Source: Promethearchaeia archaeon
GTDB lineage: Archaea; Asgardarchaeota; Lokiarchaeia; Sigyniarchaeales; SOKP01
Direction: 5' to 3'
DNA length: 64,000 bases
Assembly (NCBI GenBank): GCA_029856145.1
Contig: JAHQWK010000004.1
Location: forward strand, 124,001-188,000
The stretch's first letter is position 1. Each line of letters opens with the position of its first letter. Both the position numbers and the translations under genes were made by a program. The notes below the pieces were generated by a model that worked only from the letters and a program-made list of their open reading frames with translations, was not told the origin of the DNA and did no database searches. Positions 8,417 through 15,992 of the stretch are shown in pieces.

Positions 8417-8482
8417 AAAATCTAATTTAGTAATTTCTTTTTATTATTTTTACATTTTTTTTTTCAAAAAAAGAGAGTTTTC
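8417..8482. terminator. Bidirectional T-rich terminator
   Basis: The convergent ends of the MarR operon and the carbonic-anhydrase gene are separated by 66 nt with several T runs on the plus strand (for example the ten-T run near 8455-8464) and a T7 on the minus strand (8466-8472). Archaeal termination uses such U-rich tracts. Confidence 0.55.
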
Positions 8483-9376
8483 TTAATCATCACTATCTTT
8501 AACGCTTTTTGGTAGATGAATTTTTATTTTAGGAATAAGAATTTTTGGAACTTGAATTTTTGGCATTGTTATCTGAAAACTAGCATTTTCATTATCAACA
8601 GATTTTTGAAGTTTATCTTCTCTGACATTTGTAATCTTTGTCTCTTCTATTAACAGAGAATCGTTCTCTTCTTTAAGATCTAATTCTTCTACTTCAATTT
8701 CATCAGCTAATTCAATCAATGCTTCTTTATCATTATTTTCTTCGAGAAATTTGGATAATTGTTGGTTTTTTTCATATAATAATCCTTTATAAATCTTTAA
8801 ATGATTTTTATGGATCAAAAAATCTCTAAAATTCTCAGATTTAAAAATCCAACCAGTTTGAGTATCATATAACATTCCAGTGATTTCTATATCCGGAAAG
8901 ATAGCTTTAATTTTATGTAAATTATTAATCTGCTCTATTATATTACGGATTTCATTATCAAAAGGTTTAAAAAAATTTCTTAATTCTAAAAGAAGATCTG
9001 AATAATTTCTTGATAATCTTTTAAGAAATTCATTAGGAAGTTCTTCTCTTAACTTTTTTAGATTCATCTTCGTCATATCACATTCTAAGTGTCCTAAAAC
9101 AACAATGTATTTAATTTTATATTTATGAATTGCAATTAAAATAGATCTCATCATGTCTAGAGTGTATACATTTCCAGCATTTCTTAAGATGAATACATCT
9201 CCAGGATCAAGTTGGAATATTCGACGGACATCTATCCTTGGGTCCATGCAAGTAAGAAATAGTATAGGATATTTAGGAATTTTTTTTTCAAATGAATATT
9301 TTTCTGGATTTTGAATAATTTTGCTTTGAAACTGGAAGTTTCCTTCAATCAACAATTTTTCAATATCTTTTAACAT
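8483..9376 (-). CDS. Beta-carbonic anhydrase with C-terminal extension
   Basis: The N-terminal 150 residues are a beta-class carbonic anhydrase, which interconverts CO2 and bicarbonate. Zinc ligands C43, H96 and C99 and the catalytic D45/R47 dyad (CMDPR) are all present. This compact form resembles archaeal and mycobacterial plant-type/clade-D enzymes of about 165-200 residues. Here the chain runs to 297 residues: the extra part is charged and helical (about 170-260) and ends in alternating Pro-Lys-Ile strands (PKIQVPKILIPKIKI). The tail is unusual and could dock the enzyme to a membrane or partner. The gene has its own promoter and an inverted repeat upstream. Confidence 0.85.
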   Translation of the reverse strand: MLKDIEKLLIEGNFQFQSKIIQNPEKYSFEKKIPKYPILFLTCMDPRIDVRRIFQLDPGDVFILRNAGNVYTLDMMRSILIAIHKYKIKYIVVLGHLECDMTKMNLKKLREELPNEFLKRLSRNYSDLLLELRNFFKPFDNEIRNIIEQINNLHKIKAIFPDIEITGMLYDTQTGWIFKSENFRDFLIHKNHLKIYKGLLYEKNQQLSKFLEENNDKEALIELADEIEVEELDLKEENDSLLIEETKITNVREDKLQKSVDNENASFQITMPKIQVPKILIPKIKIHLPKSVKDSDD

Positions 9377-9401
9377 TTAAACACACCCATTTTATATCTT
9401 C

Positions 9402-9421
9402 AATTGGAGCAAACTCCAATT
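9402..9421 (-). promoter_or_regulatory. Inverted repeat upstream of carbonic anhydrase
   Basis: AATTGGAG-CAAA-CTCCAATT is a perfect 8-bp inverted repeat with a 4-nt spacer, 26 nt before the carbonic-anhydrase start. A TATA-like AATATTAAA (minus strand, about 9434-9442) would place transcription start inside the repeat. It could be an operator or a leader hairpin. Confidence 0.5.
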
Positions 9422-9443
9422 TAATTTGTAACTTTAATATTTG

Positions 9444-9458
9444 AAAAAAAAAAAAAAA
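9444..9458 (-). terminator. T15 terminator of the SPFH operon
   Basis: Fifteen consecutive A on the plus strand (T15 in the transcript direction) lie directly after the SPFH stop codon, a strong archaeal U-tract terminator that separates this operon from the carbonic-anhydrase gene. Confidence 0.6.
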
Positions 9459-9464
9459 TTGAAA

Positions 9465-10634
9465 TTATTTCTTTACTAAAATTTCTTTTATTTTTTTTGC
9501 TCCTCCATTGTTAAAAAAATCCTTGATTTTATCTGAATACTCCGGTAGTAGTTGCAGGAATGGCATTATTGCTCTTGAGAGTGAACTGAATGCTTCATTT
9601 CCATCTCCCATAATAAACATTTTGTCCGGACTAAGATGCTTAAATATCTCTGGAAGTATATTAGTTAATTGAACTGCTAAGAATCTTTCATCAGCACTAC
9701 CCATTGCTTCTACTTGCTTCTTAAAACCTTCAGCTTGAGCAAGCATTTGCTGTTTGATATTTTCAGCTTCACCTTCCGCTTGGGCTATTAATTTCCGCTT
9801 AATTTGTTGAGCATCAGCGTCAGCTTCAATAATCTTTTTCTGTCTATCGCCATCCGCTTCAATTTTTTTACGTTCTCTCTCTTGTTCTGCTATAGCAATT
9901 TCTTTATCTTTTCTTCGTAGCTCTATTTCTCTTTCTACGAATTGTTCTTGCGTACCAATCTCATTCTTCACTTCTAATTCTCTTGTTTTTGATTCTCTTT
10001 CAGCCTCCGCTTTAGCAATTCTAGCTTTTCTAAATTCTTCTGCTTGTTTAGTCGCTTCCATATTTTTCTTTAGCTCCGGTTCTACAATAATTACTTCTAT
10101 AATTTCTAAAGACTCGATGACTATTCCCCAATCCGCTGTCAATTCATGTAAATCTTTCTCAATATGATCAATTATCTCTCTCCTTTCTCGAATAATTTTT
10201 TCCAATGGCATATTAGCACAAGTTGTTCGGATAATTGCTTCTGCTGCGCCTTTTAATATTTTTTCAACATAGTTTTCATCTCTCATATTCCACGAAACCG
10301 CACTAAAAGCTTTTTCTGGATCAATAACTTTCCAAATCAATAACCCTTCAATTTCAATGTTTTGGTACTCACTTGATACTACTTGTTCATGTGCTTCTAC
10401 TAATGTTTGAATACTAGTCGTTGGGATTACAATGTATTCATCAATTAAAGGAAGCAAAAACAAACTTCCGCCTAACCCTGAATGTTTGACTTTCCCATTT
10501 CGTAAGTGTATAACAAATTGGTTTGTTTTGAATTTTCTATAACGAGCGGCAAGAAATATTACGAATAGGAAAATAATAATACCTATAGTAACTCCAAGTC
10601 CTACAAACCAAGGATTTAATTCTTGAAATATCAC
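9465..10634 (-). CDS. SPFH-domain (flotillin/stomatin-like) membrane scaffold protein
   Basis: A 389-aa protein with one N-terminal membrane segment (about residues 8-30), an SPFH/band-7 domain (about 35-190), a long Ala/Glu-rich coiled coil (about 195-300) rich in AEAERE-type repeats as in flotillins, and a C-terminal oligomerisation region. SPFH proteins form large membrane-associated rings or microdomains and often pair with NfeD proteins. Here the NfeD-like gene lies two genes upstream in the same operon, supporting a flotillin-NfeD pair. The coil faces the cytoplasm if the N-terminal helix is a simple anchor. Confidence 0.88.
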   Translation of the reverse strand: MIFQELNPWFVGLGVTIGIIIFLFVIFLAARYRKFKTNQFVIHLRNGKVKHSGLGGSLFLLPLIDEYIVIPTTSIQTLVEAHEQVVSSEYQNIEIEGLLIWKVIDPEKAFSAVSWNMRDENYVEKILKGAAEAIIRTTCANMPLEKIIRERREIIDHIEKDLHELTADWGIVIESLEIIEVIIVEPELKKNMEATKQAEEFRKARIAKAEAERESKTRELEVKNEIGTQEQFVEREIELRRKDKEIAIAEQERERKKIEADGDRQKKIIEADADAQQIKRKLIAQAEGEAENIKQQMLAQAEGFKKQVEAMGSADERFLAVQLTNILPEIFKHLSPDKMFIMGDGNEAFSSLSRAIMPFLQLLPEYSDKIKDFFNNGGAKKIKEILVKK

Positions 10635-10743
10635 TTTTTTTATCTAAACCTCCTTTTCTTATTTTTAATAAATTATTTCTTTCCAATTTTTAGTAGATTT
10701 TTCAAATGAAAAAATAAAATTTATGTTAATCTTATACTTACCC

Positions 10744-10971
10744 TCATGAATTTTGTATAAATACAACTATAACCACAGGAAACACCATAAATAGAAGTAT
10801 TAATGAAAGACAAACCAAAAAAATGAGCATTAATCTATATTTACGTTTAATTCTTCCAAAGAATCTTTTTTGATCTTGCTCAATCTCTCCTATTTCTAAG
10901 GTTGATTTATCATTTTCTTTTGGATCTTTAGACTTTATAATCTTTTCATCAATTTCTTCTTTACCACTCAT
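10744..10971 (-). CDS. Single-pass membrane microprotein of the SPFH operon
   Basis: A 75-aa protein with an acidic N-terminal half (about residues 1-33), a basic stretch RIKRKYR (about 40-46) and one C-terminal membrane helix (about 48-70). It begins 7 nt after the NfeD-like stop and precedes the SPFH gene, so it is likely a subunit or regulator of that membrane complex. No family recognised. Confidence 0.65.
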   Translation of the reverse strand: MSGKEEIDEKIIKSKDPKENDKSTLEIGEIEQDQKRFFGRIKRKYRLMLIFLVCLSLILLFMVFPVVIVVFIQNS

Positions 10972-10978
10972 ATTTTTT

Positions 10979-11818
10979 CTAGCTCCTTCTTTTTACTGAT
11001 TTTTTTTTATTATCAACTAACAAAACACCATTTTTTACATTACAGATATACACTTTATCACCTCTCTCGAATTGAGATGTCTCAAAGATAGGTTTAACAT
11101 GTATTCTTTCAAATCTCATAGGCGTTGATGAGGGTATTTTAATAACTCCTCCTCTATCATCAACATCTAATACTACTTCCCCTTGAATCCCAATCAAATT
11201 TTGCGTAGAAGAAATTCTGTAAAATCTAGATTTTGCTATAATTTTCCAGGCGAAATTAATAAATTTTGTAGTTAAATATGCTGCAGAAGGAGCAATAAAA
11301 AGTATAATAAATCGCAAAGTACCTACAATGAGTTGAAATAATAATAATCCTGAAATCCCAAAAATTAAAAAGGCGGAGGAGAATAGAAGCATGATTGGAG
11401 CAGGAGTGATTGTGGAAATTAGATCTATATCAACATCAGTATCTACATCTACATCAATATCAACATCAGCATCTACATCTACATCAATATCAACATCAGC
11501 ATCTACATCAATATCAACATCAGTATCTACATCTATATCAACATCAGAATCTACATCTATATCAACATCAGCATCTAGTTCTCCAGCTGCAGTAATGTTT
11601 GATTCCATTTGAGCTAGGAATGTTGATATTATTGATAATAATAACCCTCCAATAAATAACCCTAAACAAACGCTAAAAAAGATATCATAAAACTGATTGA
11701 AAGATAATCCTATAAATGAAAATATTAATCCTAAGAAAATAATTAAGAAAATGGCTATATTATCTTTTTTTTTCCATTGAATCTTATATAATTTATTTAT
11801 CGCCCTTATTTTCCTCAT
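10979..11818 (-). CDS. NfeD-like membrane protein with long Val-Asp repeat
   Basis: Two N-terminal membrane helices (about residues 20-65) are followed by about 52 residues of alternating Val/Ile and Asp (about 81-132, ADVDIDVD units), two more helices (about 140-185), and a C-terminal OB-fold (GEVVLDV...GDKVYICNVKNGVLLV) diagnostic of NfeD proteins, partners of SPFH scaffolds. The repeat carries roughly one negative charge per two residues on what is probably an exposed loop and may bind cations or form a beta structure; this is inference. I chose ATG 11818; an in-frame TTG at 11833 would add five residues. Confidence 0.8.
   Translation of the reverse strand: MRKIRAINKLYKIQWKKKDNIAIFLIIFLGLIFSFIGLSFNQFYDIFFSVCLGLFIGGLLLSIISTFLAQMESNITAAGELDADVDIDVDSDVDIDVDTDVDIDVDADVDIDVDVDADVDIDVDVDTDVDIDLISTITPAPIMLLFSSAFLIFGISGLLLFQLIVGTLRFIILFIAPSAAYLTTKFINFAWKIIAKSRFYRISSTQNLIGIQGEVVLDVDDRGGVIKIPSSTPMRFERIHVKPIFETSQFERGDKVYICNVKNGVLLVDNKKKSVKRRS
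11424..11576. repeat. Hexanucleotide-type repeat encoding (Val/Ile-Asp)n
   Basis: About 25 imperfect copies of a 6-nt unit (ACATCA, ACATCT, ATATCA and similar on the plus strand), grouped in larger near-identical blocks such as those beginning at 11430, 11457 and 11511. All units keep the frame of the NfeD-like gene. Such arrays can change length by slippage in steps of two residues without breaking the frame. Confidence 0.85.
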
Positions 11819-11877
11819 GATTGAATTAATCAATCCTCTCTTCCCTAGTTAAATTAACTTGAAAAAAAAATGTAATA

Positions 11878-12354
11878 TTATAGTTTTATTCCACACATAT
11901 GGCAAAAAACCGCATCCCTATCGATTTTTGAACCACAATATCTACAATAATTAATATCTGTAATTATAGGTATTTCTCGTTTAAGCTCTTTATTTATTGG
12001 TTCTTCTGGTTGCTTTGGAATTGAATCTCGGATTATATAAGGATTTGATTGTAAGGTTTGCCTTTGAGGTTGATATTGATATGATTTCATATATTCTTCT
12101 TTAGGTTTTTTCTTGTAAGCCGTACTCATAGATGCTGCAATAACACCAATCACTACAATAATTATTAAAAAAACACCGAAACCACTAATCATTACAAATA
12201 TCGGTGGTGTCAATCCATCAAAGCGATTAAAAAATACGAAAAACAGTAATCCAAATACAAATAACATTATTACAGCTGCAAATATTGCCCCAGCTGGTCT
12301 ATTTCTATAACCCCTATTCCGCCTATTTGGAACAACAATAGGAACCCAAGCCAA
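11878..12354 (-). CDS. Two-TM protein with C-terminal zinc ribbon
   Basis: A 158-aa protein with two membrane helices (about residues 22-45 and 52-75), a polar linker, and a C-terminal zinc ribbon with YCRYCGSKI and FCHMCGIKL (two CxxC pairs, about residues 138-158). It is the first gene of the SPFH-NfeD operon. The start is TTG: an AAGGTG ribosome-binding site lies about 11 nt upstream and no ATG is available. Zinc ribbons at the tail of small membrane proteins are frequent in archaea and usually mediate protein contacts; the role here is unknown. Confidence 0.7.
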   Translation of the reverse strand: MAWVPIVVPNRRNRGYRNRPAGAIFAAVIMLFVFGLLFFVFFNRFDGLTPPIFVMISGFGVFLIIIVVIGVIAASMSTAYKKKPKEEYMKSYQYQPQRQTLQSNPYIIRDSIPKQPEEPINKELKREIPIITDINYCRYCGSKIDRDAVFCHMCGIKL

Positions 12355-12373
12355 TTTTTTTTAACACACCTTA

Positions 12374-12412
12374 TTATATTTATTTATATTTATTTATATT
12401 TATTTATATTTC
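12374..12412. repeat. Short AT tandem repeat
   Basis: Three exact copies of TATTTATATT (12381-12410) with a degenerate copy before them. The rest of 12413-12692 is very AT-rich, with several TATA-like stretches near 12510-12530 and 12650 that may serve the RHH gene to the right or the zinc-ribbon gene to the left. No other feature was seen in this gap. Confidence 0.7.
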
Positions 12413-12708
12413 CAATATTTATGTATATACCTATATATTTAAATGTTATGGTATTATTCAAATTTTATCTAAAAAACAGGAAACCTTTAAATCTGTGTAT
12501 TGAGATATATATATTAATATATATAAATAAATAGAAGATTAAAAATAAATAAGTATTTTTGAAGTATATAATTCTATATATACATTATAACTATCTAAAA
12601 AGCCTGTTATTCTTTTTCATGAATAAAATTAAACTTTATTAATATAAAGATATATATTCAAATTGATGCGCTATAAAAAATTAGCTAAGAATAAAGGAGT
12701 TGATTCTA

Positions 12709-13455
12709 ATGGTTAAAAATAACGACAAAAAAAATAACTCTCATAATAATGATATTAAGGAACATGAACATAAGGATAAACCAATATATGTAAAAGTTAG
12801 TGATGAAACTAGGAATCTAATTGATAAATATAAGGAAAAAGGGACAACGATTTCAGATCTAGTAAGAAATGCTGTTAAGTGTTATGACGATTTTAATTCA
12901 ATCTCGCCTGAAATGCATGCAACTATCGAAAAATTTAAAGAAGTAGATGAACGAGATATTTCATTTATTGAACATGCGATTAAATACTATGGAGACCAAA
13001 AGGTTTTAGATAGAGATTTGTGGTTACGGGCGAGAGATGAGATGAAGATGATGCTCATAGGAAAAACAACCTTCAATCAATTGATCGCCGCTGCAGAAGC
13101 TCCAAAAGAAAGTTTAGAAAAACCTTGGAGAAAAAATGTAGCAATCGATTTAATATTATGGTATAATGATTCAAAACCACTCAAAAGTTTATCCATGGAA
13201 GAAATTATAAATACAGTTCAAAAGATGTGGGTTGTCGCAAATTATTTTCATACTATTGATGTAAAAAAAGAAAGTGCAGATTTGTTCTATTTACTTTTTA
13301 GACATCGGCAAAATAAACGATATGGTATTTATTGGCTCGGATACTTTACAGAATTATTCACATCAGAAGAATTGCCTTTTAAATGTGAAGTTGAGGGTCA
13401 AGCCTTCGATGAGTCCCTTTCAATGACAATTAAAATAGGATATAAAAAAGATTAA
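12709..13455 (+). CDS. Ribbon-helix-helix-like N-terminus with unknown helical domain
   Basis: After a polar His/Asn/Lys-rich leader, residues about 27-65 (IYVKVSDETRNLIDKYKEKGTTISDLVRNAV) match a CopG/ribbon-helix-helix DNA-binding fold: a short strand then two helices. The remaining 180 residues are helical then strand-rich and match nothing I know; the final part resembles a small sensor domain. A similar RHH segment occurs in the receiver fusion at 60364-61227. GGAG at 12696-12699 is 9 nt before ATG 12709, so that start is better than the TTG at 12700. Probably a transcription regulator. Confidence 0.6.
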   Translation: MVKNNDKKNNSHNNDIKEHEHKDKPIYVKVSDETRNLIDKYKEKGTTISDLVRNAVKCYDDFNSISPEMHATIEKFKEVDERDISFIEHAIKYYGDQKVLDRDLWLRARDEMKMMLIGKTTFNQLIAAAEAPKESLEKPWRKNVAIDLILWYNDSKPLKSLSMEEIINTVQKMWVVANYFHTIDVKKESADLFYLLFRHRQNKRYGIYWLGYFTELFTSEELPFKCEVEGQAFDESLSMTIKIGYKKD

Positions 13456-13472
13456 TTTAAAAGAGTTTGCTT

Positions 13473-14045
13473 TTAATCTGGAGTAAATTGATTTTTTAAT
13501 TCTTCTTTTTCTCCCTGATTTTCATACAAATTATACCAATCCCAAATTTTTAGAGCAAAATCCGAGAATGCATAACCCTTAGCTGTAATAATATTACCAT
13601 CTTGAATAACTCTTGTTTCTACATAAGTCTCCCTTGGAAAAGGATCTTTCTCATTTATCTCTTCATATGATTGGGGTTCTTTAGTTGTTGTATATTTTTT
13701 ACCATTTAATACACCACTTTTAGCAAGAAATTCAGGTCCCGCACAAATTGCTGCTAGCAATTTTTTCTTTGCATTTAATCGACTAATTAAATCATTTAAT
13801 TCAGGTTTAAAAATTCTAGTTCCTCCTCCAGGAATAATTAAACCTTCAATATCTTTTATATCAGATATTTCTGAAACTTTGCAGTCTGGTATAATTTTTA
13901 ATCCGCCGGAGCTATAAATTAATTCATTATTATACGCTATATAAATAATTTTGTAATTATCATCTTCATTTATAACGGAACAAGTAAGGACTGTTTCAAA
14001 ATCAGCAAATCCATCATAAATAAAACATAAAACTTTTTTTATCAT
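13473..14045 (-). CDS. DJ-1/PfpI-family protein
   Basis: A 190-aa DJ-1/PfpI superfamily protein. The nucleophile elbow AAICAGP carries C101, and E17 in the FADFE motif is the usual partner that lowers the cysteine pKa. Members act as glyoxalases/deglycases, chaperones or amidases, so activity cannot be fixed. ATG 14045 gives the typical short N-terminus (MIKKVLCFIYDGF); a longer reading would run into the upstream gene. It ends the operon of two ATC-hydrolase-like genes, 31 nt after the second. Confidence 0.82.
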   Translation of the reverse strand: MIKKVLCFIYDGFADFETVLTCSVINEDDNYKIIYIAYNNELIYSSGGLKIIPDCKVSEISDIKDIEGLIIPGGGTRIFKPELNDLISRLNAKKKLLAAICAGPEFLAKSGVLNGKKYTTTKEPQSYEEINEKDPFPRETYVETRVIQDGNIITAKGYAFSDFALKIWDWYNLYENQGEKEELKNQFTPD

Positions 14046-14076
14046 ATTATCTCTAAATTTTATTTTTTGGTTAAAT

Positions 14077-14886
14077 CTAATTGAATTTGTTCCAGAAATC
14101 ATTAGAAGGATGGGATATATCCTTTTTATTACGAGTATCATGATAACAAAAATCACAATACTCATCACCTTCCATCAATGTATGGTTTCTGGTGAGAACA
14201 AAATTTGGGTTAAAGTTTTTTGCCCTTTCAAAATCTTGATGACAAATCATTGTATAGCCAATTTCAGGGTCAAAATCTTTTAAATCTTCGGCCCACCTAC
14301 ACTTTTTAATTTTATAAACCAATTTTTCTTTATCAATAATTTCTAGGATAGCTTCCAAATCATGCCATCTCTCCGAAAAATTTTTAAAATTATTAGCAAG
14401 ATCCTGCAAATTCTCTAGATAATTCTTTGGATCTCTTTTTGATTCGGTTAGCTCATTCACAAAATTTTGATAATGGTTAATTGCCTCTTCAACAGATAGG
14501 ATTTTCATCAATGATTCAATAAAATAATATTCAAAATGGTTGAAAGTGTGAATAAGATCAGAAACCTCTATTTCTATCTCCTCATCAATTGATATTTGTT
14601 GGTATTTTGTGAATTGTACTAAGTACAAGATTATATTTATACTTTTATTCATTAACTGAGGATATTCTTGAAATCCCTTTAATTCTAAATTTAATGACAC
14701 GTTGTAATCCTTTATTTTTTCAAAGTGAGAAGTCAAATTGTTAATAACAATTTCCAATAAATCTGGATAATTTTTTGATATATTATCCAAAAAAGCTTCA
14801 AGTCCAGATAAAGACATCTGAATAATATCCTTTATCCTAAACTTGATCTTAGAATTCTTAATACATTTAAATCTCATTTTTGTCAT
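14077..14886 (-). CDS. L-2-amino-thiazoline-4-carboxylate hydrolase-like protein, copy B
   Basis: A 269-aa paralogue of the next gene. The C-terminal 80 residues carry the ATC-hydrolase family pattern: CRWAEDLKDFD, an MICHQDFERA segment, NPNF, and RNHTLMEGDEYCDFCYHD, with conserved cysteines and a GDEYC motif. Family members open the ring of aminothiazoline carboxylate to make cysteine, or act on related amide/thioether substrates; many archaeal members are uncharacterised. The N-terminal half is helical and diverged. A GGAGAA ribosome-binding site lies just upstream of ATG 14886. It arose by tandem duplication. Confidence 0.7.
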   Translation of the reverse strand: MTKMRFKCIKNSKIKFRIKDIIQMSLSGLEAFLDNISKNYPDLLEIVINNLTSHFEKIKDYNVSLNLELKGFQEYPQLMNKSINIILYLVQFTKYQQISIDEEIEIEVSDLIHTFNHFEYYFIESLMKILSVEEAINHYQNFVNELTESKRDPKNYLENLQDLANNFKNFSERWHDLEAILEIIDKEKLVYKIKKCRWAEDLKDFDPEIGYTMICHQDFERAKNFNPNFVLTRNHTLMEGDEYCDFCYHDTRNKKDISHPSNDFWNKFN

Positions 14887-14936
14887 ATTCTTTTCTCCAT
14901 TAATATTGATTCTAATAAAAAAATTAAAAAAAAAAA

Positions 14937-15746
14937 TTAGTTTAACTCAAGGAATTCCTTTTCTGAGGGGTGCATTATTTCTTTCTCATGCCGTGTATCG
15001 TGATAACAAAAATCACAATAATCATCCCCCATCATAATTGTTTTTGACCTTGTAAGAATGAAATTTGGATTGAGATTTTTTGCATTCTCAAAATCTGTAT
15101 AACACATTATAGCATAACTAAGTTCAAGATCAAAGTCTTTCATAACTTCTGCCCATCTACATTTCTTAACTTTATATAGAAGTTTCTTATCATTTAAGTT
15201 TTTAAAAACTACATCTTGTGCTTGCCATCTTTCCAAATTACCTTGAAAACGATCAATAAGCGCATCAAAAGTATCAAGATATCTACTTGGATCTTTTCTT
15301 GAATGGACAATATCATCTGCCATTCTTTTTATATACTCAATTGCTTCTTTACGAGACATGATTTTTAATAACATAATCATAAAAGAATATTCAAATTGGT
15401 TGAATGCGCGTATAAGATCTATAACATCAACATCAATTTGATCATAAATAGACTTTTGATTATATTTGCTATAATTTACTAGAGACAAAACATTATTTAT
15501 ACTACCTTTGATTAATTCAGGATACTGATTAAGGATCTCATAATCTGTATCGATTGAAATCCCAAAATCTTCTTTTTTTGCATACTTTGTATTTAAATTT
15601 TCAACTAGGGTAGTTAATGAATCTGGTATGTTCGCTTTTAAATCTTTTAAGAAAGTTTCAAGACCTGTTAAGCAAGCAGTAATAACATCAGCAACTTTAT
15701 AGCTGATTTTTGCATTCTCATCATAGGTATTTCTTATTTGTTCCAT
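14937..15746 (-). CDS. L-2-amino-thiazoline-4-carboxylate hydrolase-like protein, copy A
   Basis: A 269-aa protein with the same layout as its downstream copy: a helical N-terminal region, then C196 (CRWAEVMKDFD), C215 (MCYTDFENA), NPNFILTR, and GDDYCDFC with C244 and C247. These match the PF14196-type ATC hydrolase family. Equal length and collinear motifs show a tandem duplication, with the N-terminal halves diverged most. AAGGAGG precedes the ATG, predicting strong translation. Upstream, 33 nt away, is a 55-aa ORF in the same direction. Confidence 0.7.
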   Translation of the reverse strand: MEQIRNTYDENAKISYKVADVITACLTGLETFLKDLKANIPDSLTTLVENLNTKYAKKEDFGISIDTDYEILNQYPELIKGSINNVLSLVNYSKYNQKSIYDQIDVDVIDLIRAFNQFEYSFMIMLLKIMSRKEAIEYIKRMADDIVHSRKDPSRYLDTFDALIDRFQGNLERWQAQDVVFKNLNDKKLLYKVKKCRWAEVMKDFDLELSYAIMCYTDFENAKNLNPNFILTRSKTIMMGDDYCDFCYHDTRHEKEIMHPSEKEFLELN

Positions 15747-15779
15747 TTCTTCGATTCCTCCTTTAATTTACAATATCTA

Positions 15780-15947
15780 TCAGGATCTCTTAAACCTTCG
15801 TTTGATCATATTACTATAACCAAACCCACATGGAGTAGTTCGAAAGTCCTCAATTTTTTGCAATATATCACTTTCTCGTTTGATATTTTGCTTTCTTATA
15901 GCTTTCTGGAGCTTATCATTTTTTGATTTTTTAAAAAATTTTGACAT
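15780..15947 (-). CDS. Small basic protein (55 aa) ahead of ATC-hydrolase-like genes
   Basis: ATG 15947 follows GAGGGG (about 11 nt upstream) and runs to TGA at 15780-15782. The 55-aa product is strongly basic at both ends (MSKFFKKSKND...IKRRFKRS) with a central TTPCGFGYS segment. Its position directly upstream of two duplicated enzymes, in the same orientation, supports it as a real operon member. No family recognised; a nucleic-acid-binding or regulatory role would be a guess. Confidence 0.5.
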   Translation of the reverse strand: MSKFFKKSKNDKLQKAIRKQNIKRESDILQKIEDFRTTPCGFGYSNMIKRRFKRS

Positions 15948-15992
15948 GTTTAATCATATCCCCTCGGAAATTTAAAAAAAGTTTAAATTATT

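Noticed and set aside
11391..11612. Ser-Thr-rich repeat ORF on the plus strand (and a His-Gln/Leu version in another frame)
   Set aside because: These are mirror readings of the hexamer array inside the minus-strand NfeD-like gene, whose flanking domains and frame are clear.
12374..12412. Possible CRISPR-like array
   Set aside because: The units are 10-nt AT-only direct repeats with no spacers and no cas genes nearby.
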